DNA of 12,243 nt from assembly GCA_003644295.1 (NCBI GenBank), contig QNBZ01000015.1:1-12243 (forward strand). The letters run 5' to 3'. This document shows, in pieces, positions 7,259-12,243 of this stretch. The notes below the pieces were generated by a model. The model was not told the DNA's origin, did not search any database, and saw only the letters and a program-made list of their open reading frames with translations. The position numbers and the translations under genes were made by a program. Origin of the DNA: Planctomycetota bacterium (GTDB lineage: Bacteria > Planctomycetota > Phycisphaerae > Sedimentisphaerales > Anaerobacaceae). How positions within the stretch are numbered: the first letter of the stretch is position 1; each line of letters opens with the position of its first letter.

Positions 7259-9802
7259 TTAGTAATAAACACCAGTCAACCACTGGGCTGCGAATTCTGC
7301 GAAATCTGCAAAGCCAACAAAACCGTCGCCGTTTGTGTCCATTGAAGGAAGTTCAACACCATCAAACGAGGCGAGGTCTGCACCATTAACAACACCATCG
7401 CCGGTAAGGTCTCCGTTGACGTAAGTGCCTTGCTGTCCTATATGGTTGATGATTGTCTGACGGTCATCAGCATCCTTGGCGCCATCAAGGTCAAAGTCAC
7501 CAAGCTCGGTTTCAAGGATGTCCTCAACAACAATACGGAGGTCCTCATTGTTGATGAGCAGGTCGTTGTTCATATCACAACTATAGTCGGCATAGACTCT
7601 GTCCAGTGCATCCATCCAGCAGAGGCCTCTTGCCGGAACGTCATATTTGGCGATGTCGCCAAGGAGACGGCCAGTCAGAACCTTCTGGATGTATGAAATA
7701 TCGGTCTGATTGACCACAAGGTCAGCAACCGGAGCAGCACCGGCTTGTGCATAGATATTGCCACCTACAAGCTTGGCAATGTCAGCACGGCTGTCACCAA
7801 CGTCATAGGTGCCGTGTGCCAGAGTTGTGCCAAAGAAGTTACCGCTGCTGGAAACCTCATCGACCACGATGAAGTTATTCAGACGGCATACAACATCAGT
7901 ACAGCAGGTGCAGGCACAAGCAGTAAGGCACTTGTCGCCTTTGGTGACCGGAGAAAGAATCACACCGTCAGCCATAAAACGAACGTCTTCCTTCGTGAAC
8001 CAGCCGTCACCATCAAAGTCACACTTGATATCGTAGCTGATATCAGTATCTACAGGAGCTGAAGCGCCGTTTTCAATGATTTGCACTGCCAAACTGATAT
8101 CACATGCATCCCAGATAAGGTTTTTATCAATGTCGCCCTGGAGAGCATAGTTGGCGTCCCAGGTAATGGCTGTTACATCAAATGTGTCAGCAAGGTTTCT
8201 GTAAGGAGCATCAGCGCCATCAGAATCACCGTCACCATCGGTGTCTCTATCCGGTAGCAGACCATAGCCATTGGAGCCGTAAGGCTCAAGGCCAGCGTTG
8301 CCGATGGGCAGACCAGTCAGGGCCGGGTTATAGAGACAAGGGTCAACTACGTACTGTGTGGGACACGCAGGATTCGGGATGCCGTAAATACCAGCTACAA
8401 GAATGGCCTTGGATGCAAGAGCTTGTCCAGGTGAGCCGGCAGTTGCAGGTGAAGGACCAAGTTCCTGAACATCTTTAATACTCTCGATAAGGTTGACCAT
8501 ATACGCCGCTGCGTCCTGGTTTCTCATACCGAAGCCGTGCGTTGCCGTTTCGTATTCATCAAGATGGGCAGGCAGGTCGGTAGCGTAAGGGTCACCAACA
8601 GAGGCAAAGGTCTCGGAACCACCAATTCTCCAGCCGTTCGATGCATTCGGCCAGAAAATGTTGGATTGGAACCACGGATGCTCACCATCATTGTATGCTT
8701 CGGCAAAATCAGGAATCTCGTTAAGAGAAACCGTATCTTCGGGACGAACATACGTTTTGCCGCAATCGAAGCTGACATTGAGACACTCATACCAACCGGA
8801 GTTAATCTTCGGGACCCCCTTGCTGCCGTAAAGACTCTGGTAAGAAACCATAAAGCGGTTATTTCTATGACAATCTCTCAATGTACTCGAACTGGTGATG
8901 TTGTTAATCTGGTGGTTAGGACCAAGAATTTCCTTCTCTGTGCCTTTGCCTGTTTCACCAAGGTTATCACCACGACCCCAGGAAGGGTCAACGCCGATCG
9001 AACTCATACAGGCGTTACGTGTACCAGAACCGCTGTGACGCGTACCAACGTTGTAGTTGATACCACAGGGCATACGACCGGTCAGGTAAAGAGATGCGAG
9101 TTGATGGGTAGTTACATCCTGCAGGCCTGTAGATCTGCTGGCAACAAAGCAGAATGGCAGCCAGCCAACCGGATAATCGAAGATGGTCTCGGCGTCCGGG
9201 TCAGAGACATTGATGTTGAGCACGCCCATATCTGCGAGCTTGTTAGTGCTGTTTGCATCCCAGGGTGTAACGCAGCTCATCCCGTAACCTTCTTCATAAG
9301 GTCTTCTGCACGGGAAAGCATCTTCTTCCGAACCGACACTAACAAACTGGCTTGCGGGAACATCCATAACTGCGATATCGATTCGATCCACTGGGTCGAA
9401 CGGATAAAGGCAACTTATGCTGTACTCCCATCTGTTGACGGTACCGTCAACGTCAGGCAGAACGTTGCAGTCAGGCGAGCTGTCGTAGTAGGCAATGAGT
9501 TCCTTCAGGCCGGTACCAGAACCGATACCCCTGTAATTTATAATCCAGGGGCCCAGTTCCAGAAGCTGTTGCTCTGTTTCGCTGCCGGTGTATGTTGTGG
9601 CAAGCTGGTCAATATCCGTGGTTTTTACGCCGTCATTGTCAACATCGATGTAATCGTGTGTTGCCGCAGGGAAATTGTCTTCAAAACTGAAGAACCAATC
9701 AAACTGAGTTGCACCGCTAAATGTTACTTCACCGTTGTCAGCCGAGGCCGGAACCAGCACAGCTAAAACAACTGTCAAAATAATGAGATTTCTTAAATTC
9801 AT
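7259..9802 (-). CDS. Secreted PstS-like phosphate-binding protein with dockerin-like calcium-loop repeats
   Basis: This 847-residue protein starts with a signal peptide (residues 1-21, ending ASA-D); the ATG has AGGAGGT seven bases upstream. The first ~270 residues carry PstS-family phrases in the family order: GIGSGTGLKEL at 92-102, RIDIAVMDVPASQF at 140-153, VGWLPFCFVASRSTGLQDV from 212, HQLASLYLTGRM at 233-244 and the phosphate-loop-like RHSGSGTR at 255-262. From about 515 onward it holds several Asp/Asn-rich loops resembling dockerin or EF-hand calcium sites: 518-531, 556-567, 594-606, 742-754, 768-780, 797-809 and 821-832, ending in GFADFAEFAAQWLTGVYY. A six-cysteine cluster lies at 625-639. 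Such C-terminal modules are common on exported planctomycete proteins. The role is probably extracellular or surface phosphate capture; the middle (about 280-510) is unrecognised. By spot counts the gene is G+C-richer than pstA. Confidence 0.82.
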   Translation of the reverse strand: MNLRNLIILTVVLAVLVPASADNGEVTFSGATQFDWFFSFEDNFPAATHDYIDVDNDGVKTTDIDQLATTYTGSETEQQLLELGPWIINYRGIGSGTGLKELIAYYDSSPDCNVLPDVDGTVNRWEYSISCLYPFDPVDRIDIAVMDVPASQFVSVGSEEDAFPCRRPYEEGYGMSCVTPWDANSTNKLADMGVLNINVSDPDAETIFDYPVGWLPFCFVASRSTGLQDVTTHQLASLYLTGRMPCGINYNVGTRHSGSGTRNACMSSIGVDPSWGRGDNLGETGKGTEKEILGPNHQINNITSSSTLRDCHRNNRFMVSYQSLYGSKGVPKINSGWYECLNVSFDCGKTYVRPEDTVSLNEIPDFAEAYNDGEHPWFQSNIFWPNASNGWRIGGSETFASVGDPYATDLPAHLDEYETATHGFGMRNQDAAAYMVNLIESIKDVQELGPSPATAGSPGQALASKAILVAGIYGIPNPACPTQYVVDPCLYNPALTGLPIGNAGLEPYGSNGYGLLPDRDTDGDGDSDGADAPYRNLADTFDVTAITWDANYALQGDIDKNLIWDACDISLAVQIIENGASAPVDTDISYDIKCDFDGDGWFTKEDVRFMADGVILSPVTKGDKCLTACACTCCTDVVCRLNNFIVVDEVSSSGNFFGTTLAHGTYDVGDSRADIAKLVGGNIYAQAGAAPVADLVVNQTDISYIQKVLTGRLLGDIAKYDVPARGLCWMDALDRVYADYSCDMNNDLLINNEDLRIVVEDILETELGDFDLDGAKDADDRQTIINHIGQQGTYVNGDLTGDGVVNGADLASFDGVELPSMDTNGDGFVGFADFAEFAAQWLTGVYY

Positions 9803-9886
9803 CTTACATACCTCCTAATGATATTTGGTTTGTATTTTGGTTGCTTTTTCAAGCACTAAAACAAATATAGAATCCTTTACCAACCT

Positions 9887-9911
9887 TTAACTCTCCACTA
9901 CTGGAGGTTAA
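9887..9911. repeat. Hairpin-forming inverted repeat upstream of the PstS-like/dockerin-like gene
   Basis: TTAAC-T-CTCCA (9887-9897) pairs with TGGAGGTTAA (9902-9911) over a four-base loop: ten base pairs with one bulged base at 9892. It lies 85-109 bases before the ATG of the large secreted gene. No T-run follows on either strand. It could be a leader hairpin or operator for that gene, or a processing site in a prepilin-to-PstS-like transcript. Confidence 0.5.
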
Positions 9912-9918
9912 TCCTGTG

Positions 9919-10098
9919 TCATTGTGTCATTGGCATCACCACCTTCCACCCTCGTCGTCTTTGGTATCCACGATAGCCTTCTACTTCATCAACCCTCTGT
10001 TCTGAAGCCACTTCTGTATTACAGTAGATGTTGAACAAGATGTTATAAGCCACGATTAATTGAGAAGCCCGTTCACGTCCTTTTTGCTTAGATAACTT
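9919..10098 (-). other. Open frame continuing in phase after the prepilin stop codon; otherwise gene-free spacer
   Basis: After the prepilin TGA (10101-10099) the same frame stays open for 59 codons before TGA at 9921-9919. The translation contains EGYRGYQRRRGWKVVMPMTQ at its end and an internal GTG at 10053, but no ribosome-binding site was found. It could be a decayed 3' extension of the prepilin gene, a remnant of another gene, or chance; a random frame of this length is not rare. No Pho-box-like repeat is visible in the 9803-10098 spacer, so the downstream gene may share the prepilin transcript. Confidence 0.3.
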
Positions 10099-11187
10099 TC
10101 AATCTCGTATGACATTATTTTTGCCTGTAATCCCGTAAAAGGTACGGCCCCATTCTGCATTTTCCACGGTTTCAAGGACATGCTTTCTTTCCACATGTCC
10201 GTCGCAATACATAAAATTAGCGGTGCCGCCCATATCTTTTTTGTTCATACCTGCATCGCCAAGATTTATGTTGCCTCTATAGCTACCCGGGTGGTGTCTT
10301 CCAACAGCGTTGAGAGGAACACGAGCAATTTCATTCTTGTCCACAAAATCTTCAGCTACTATGCCATATGTAAGGCCGGGAGCTCCATATCTGAAACCCA
10401 GCCATTTGTCGCCGCTATAAACATCTGAACCCGTATCAAGAGCGTGAAAAGGCGTAATGGGCCTGTGACTTTTAACAAGAAAATTGCTTTCCTGAGTAGA
10501 GCCACCCACAGCGATGACCTTCCAGTTTTTGTTAAATTCTGTCGTGAGGATAACTTCGGAGGGCCTCCGTACCCTGACAGCTTTAACAAAACGGTTAAAC
10601 CTGGAGTAATTTCCACTGTAGCTTTCCTTGAATTTATTACGGACAATAATAGCTCCATTGCCGGTATAAGCCATACGAGGGGCCTGAAAGTCTTCCAGTG
10701 ACGGATTACGGCCGCTCCTGCCGTCCATATCGACTTGGCCTTCTTCCCAGTCATCCTCGTCGCCGCCGGGATTGGTCCTCGGGGCGCCATAATGCCGTAT
10801 GGCCGGGCATTCAAAAGCGCTCTCGTCACACTGTCCACAGGAGAAAAGATAGTATGACCAATGGATATAACCGTTGCCTTGATATTGGTTCGCATTCTGT
10901 TTGTACATACTCCATGAAGGTTTTCCCCTTGTTGAGCAATAAAGGTAAGAGGCCGGGTAATACTCTTCATCAGCGACATAAACACTCATTGCTATACCGG
11001 CATTTCTCTCATTTGAGGCGCACTTCACTGCGTAGGCGCTTTGCCTTGCCCTATTAAGACTTGGCAGGAGGATACTCATAAGCAAAGAGATTATCGAAAT
11101 TACCACGAGCAGCTCCACAATCGTAAATCCATTAATGCCTGTTCTCATTACAACTCTTCTCAAATTTTCTTTGTTCGTAGCTTCCAT
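10099..11187 (-). CDS. Prepilin-like protein with N-terminal methylation motif and DGH-type C-terminal element
   Basis: The start chosen is the ATG at 11187, eight bases after AAGGAG; earlier in-frame starts at 11205 (ATG) and 11208 (TTG) lack this. The 362-residue product has a type IV prepilin leader: a basic segment (NLRRVVMRTGING), cleavage expected between G and F of GFTIVE, the invariant glutamate at +5, then the hydrophobic helix LLVVISIISLLMSILLPSLNRAR. Near the C-terminus ANFMYCDGHVE matches the processing-associated H-X9-DG element of planctomycete prepilin-like proteins, here with more residues than usual after the preceding HH pair. The family forms pseudopilin-like subunits exported across the inner membrane; exact function is unknown. 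A Pho-box-like promoter stands upstream, so phosphate control is likely. It precedes the PstS-like secreted gene by 296 bases. Confidence 0.88.
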   Translation of the reverse strand: MEATNKENLRRVVMRTGINGFTIVELLVVISIISLLMSILLPSLNRARQSAYAVKCASNERNAGIAMSVYVADEEYYPASYLYCSTRGKPSWSMYKQNANQYQGNGYIHWSYYLFSCGQCDESAFECPAIRHYGAPRTNPGGDEDDWEEGQVDMDGRSGRNPSLEDFQAPRMAYTGNGAIIVRNKFKESYSGNYSRFNRFVKAVRVRRPSEVILTTEFNKNWKVIAVGGSTQESNFLVKSHRPITPFHALDTGSDVYSGDKWLGFRYGAPGLTYGIVAEDFVDKNEIARVPLNAVGRHHPGSYRGNINLGDAGMNKKDMGGTANFMYCDGHVERKHVLETVENAEWGRTFYGITGKNNVIRD

Positions 11188-11291
11188 TACATTGTCTCCT
11201 TTCATCAAAAAAGTTTAACATTTATAGTCTTCGGCCTTATGCCTGATGTTCGTTCCTTCTCTTTGCAAAAAGCGGACTTTCATTAGGTGTG

Positions 11292-11336
11292 CTTGTACAT
11301 AAGGGCCGTTAGGAATAGATGAGAGTTCTATTAGAA
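11292..11336 (-). promoter_or_regulatory. Pho-box-like promoter of the prepilin gene
   Basis: Read on the minus strand: TTCTAAT (11336-11330), 4 bp, CTCTCAT (11325-11319), 4 bp, TCCTAAC (11314-11308), then 10 bp and TACAAG (11297-11292) as candidate -10 (4 of 6 match TATAAT). A second TTCTAAT at 11342-11336 overlaps the first but is out of the 11-bp phase. The site lies about 120-150 bases before the prepilin ATG and just downstream of phoR, in the 233-base spacer. The geometry is identical to the pstS and porin sites. Confidence 0.78.
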
Positions 11337-11420
11337 TTAGAATAAAATTTATACGCCTTGGCCAATATGTGGTTAGCTTACAGAGATATTCAGGAGGGAT
11401 TTGAAAGTGCGCGTTGAATT

Positions 11421-12243
11421 TTAATTGACGGGCAAATGAACAATGAAGGTGCTGCCCTTTCCAAGTGTACTTTCTACTGTTACGTATCCGTTATGAACCT
11501 GGGCGATGTGCTTGACAATTGCAAGGCCTAAGCCGGTCCCCCCCAGCTTGCGGCTTCGGCCTTTGTCAACGACGTAAAAACGCTCAAAAATGCGGTCGAG
11601 ATGCTCTTTTTCTATTCCACAGCCCTGGTCTGATACTTTAATAAAAACCTCATTTTCTGTTTTCTGAGTACTAACCTGTATCTTACTATTGTCTTGGCTG
11701 TATTTAATTGCATTATCAATAAGATTAAGTACCACCTGTTCTATAAGAGCAGAATTTATTTTTGCCGTTATCTCTTTATCACAAAGCAGTTCGACTGTTA
11801 TATGTTTTTCTTCTGCTTTAACTTTAGAAAGTTCAATAGCTGAAACGAGAGTCGGCCTTATGCTTGTTTTTTCAAACGAAATCCTTCTTTGCTCGCTGTC
11901 TTCTTCCAATCTGGAAAGGCTTAACAAATCATCAACAATGGCATTTAATCTATCGGCGTGTTTAGCGATTATTTCAAGAAAGCGCTTCGATTCTTCGGGC
12001 TTATCAAGAGCGCCTTCCTGTAGTGTTTCAACAAAGCCCTTGATTGAGGTAATAGGTGTCTTAAGCTCGTGAGAGACGTTAGCAACAAAGTCGCGTCTCA
12101 CCTCTTCTAACTGGCGGGTTCGGGTGATATCGTGCAATACCAGCACAGCGCCGCTCCTGTTGTCTTTGTTATCAACCAAGCCGGAACCATACAGTTGCAG
12201 GAAACGCCCGCCCTCATTCAATACGAAACAATCGGTTCCAGCA
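11421..12243 (-). CDS. phoR: Sensor histidine kinase PhoR, C-terminal part (5' end outside window)
   Basis: The frame is open to the right edge (at least 274 codons), so the true start is outside; an internal TTG at 12221 is not it. PhoR is the membrane sensor kinase that phosphorylates the Pho response regulator in phosphate limitation. Visible are the end of a PAS-like domain (LQLYGSGLVDN...AVLVLHDIT), the HisKA helix with FVANVSHELKTPITSIKGFVETL, whose histidine codon is at 12071-12069, then the ATPase N-box NLIDNAIKYS, G1 box DQGCGI, F-box ERFYVVD and G2 box GGTGLGLAI. The SHELKTPITSIKG phrase and PAS-HisKA-HATPase order are typical of PhoR, and the neighbouring pst genes support the name. 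A response-regulator gene is expected beyond the right edge. Confidence 0.92.
   Translation of the reverse strand, partial: AGTDCFVLNEGGRFLQLYGSGLVDNKDNRSGAVLVLHDITRTRQLEEVRRDFVANVSHELKTPITSIKGFVETLQEGALDKPEESKRFLEIIAKHADRLNAIVDDLLSLSRLEEDSEQRRISFEKTSIRPTLVSAIELSKVKAEEKHITVELLCDKEITAKINSALIEQVVLNLIDNAIKYSQDNSKIQVSTQKTENEVFIKVSDQGCGIEKEHLDRIFERFYVVDKGRSRKLGGTGLGLAIVKHIAQVHNGYVTVESTLGKGSTFIVHLPVN

Noticed and set aside
8537..9766. A 409-codon open frame on the plus strand
   Set aside because: It lies wholly antisense to the PstS-like/dockerin-like gene, which has a signal peptide, strong ribosome-binding site and family motifs. The antisense translation has no recognisable domain and is a by-product of that gene's codon use.
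9837..9891. Possible Pho box before the PstS-like/dockerin-like gene (GTTAAAGG and GGTAAAGG)
   Set aside because: The two copies are 10 bp apart, differ from TTCTAAC, and have no third repeat. Only a loose TATATT -10-like hexamer lies nearby.
9915..9930. Tandem TGTGTCAT x2, resembling the E. coli Pho half-site
   Set aside because: The period is 8 bp, not 11, there is no third copy, and it does not match the TTCTAAC repeats of the other three promoters in this window.

Overview
The window holds a phosphate-starvation (Pho) locus, and every gene supported here lies on the minus strand. Read 5'->3' on that strand (right to left) the order is: the 3' end of a phoR sensor kinase; a prepilin-like protein; a very large secreted protein combining a PstS-like phosphate-binding region with calcium-loop/dockerin-like repeats; a possible 62-residue membrane peptide; an outer-membrane porin; pstS, pstC, pstA, pstB; a small unknown protein; and phoU, which reaches the left edge. 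No tRNA, rRNA, CRISPR array or insertion sequence was seen.

The likely source is a planctomycete, probably of the Phycisphaerae/Sedimentisphaerales type. This is inferred from three things: a secreted protein ending in a dockerin-like module with the phrase GFADFAEFAAQWL; a prepilin-type protein with a C-terminal MYCDGHVE element (the H-X9-DG family that is abundant in this phylum); and an outer-membrane porin, which implies a diderm cell. The assignment rests on remembered family traits, not a search.

The most coherent new signal is regulatory. Three intergenic regions (before pstS, the porin and the prepilin gene) each carry three 7-bp direct repeats with consensus TTCTAAC (one degenerate copy is CYCTCAT), separated by exactly 4 bp. 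That is an 11-bp period, the geometry of PhoB/PhoP boxes. In each case a TA-starting hexamer begins exactly 10 bp after the last repeat, where a -10 box would lie. This ties the porin, the Pst transporter and the prepilin to one regulator, presumably the partner of the PhoR encoded here; that partner would be beyond the right edge.

The working model: PhoR senses low phosphate; the porin admits phosphate or phosphate compounds through the outer membrane; PstS captures it; PstC/PstA/PstB import it; PhoU signals transporter state back to PhoR. The 847-residue PstS-like/dockerin-like protein and the prepilin look like an added extracellular module. Other unusual points are a PstA with about 265 residues inserted after its first membrane helix, a near-perfect 32-bp palindrome at the start of pstC, and an unrecognised small gene between pstB and phoU.
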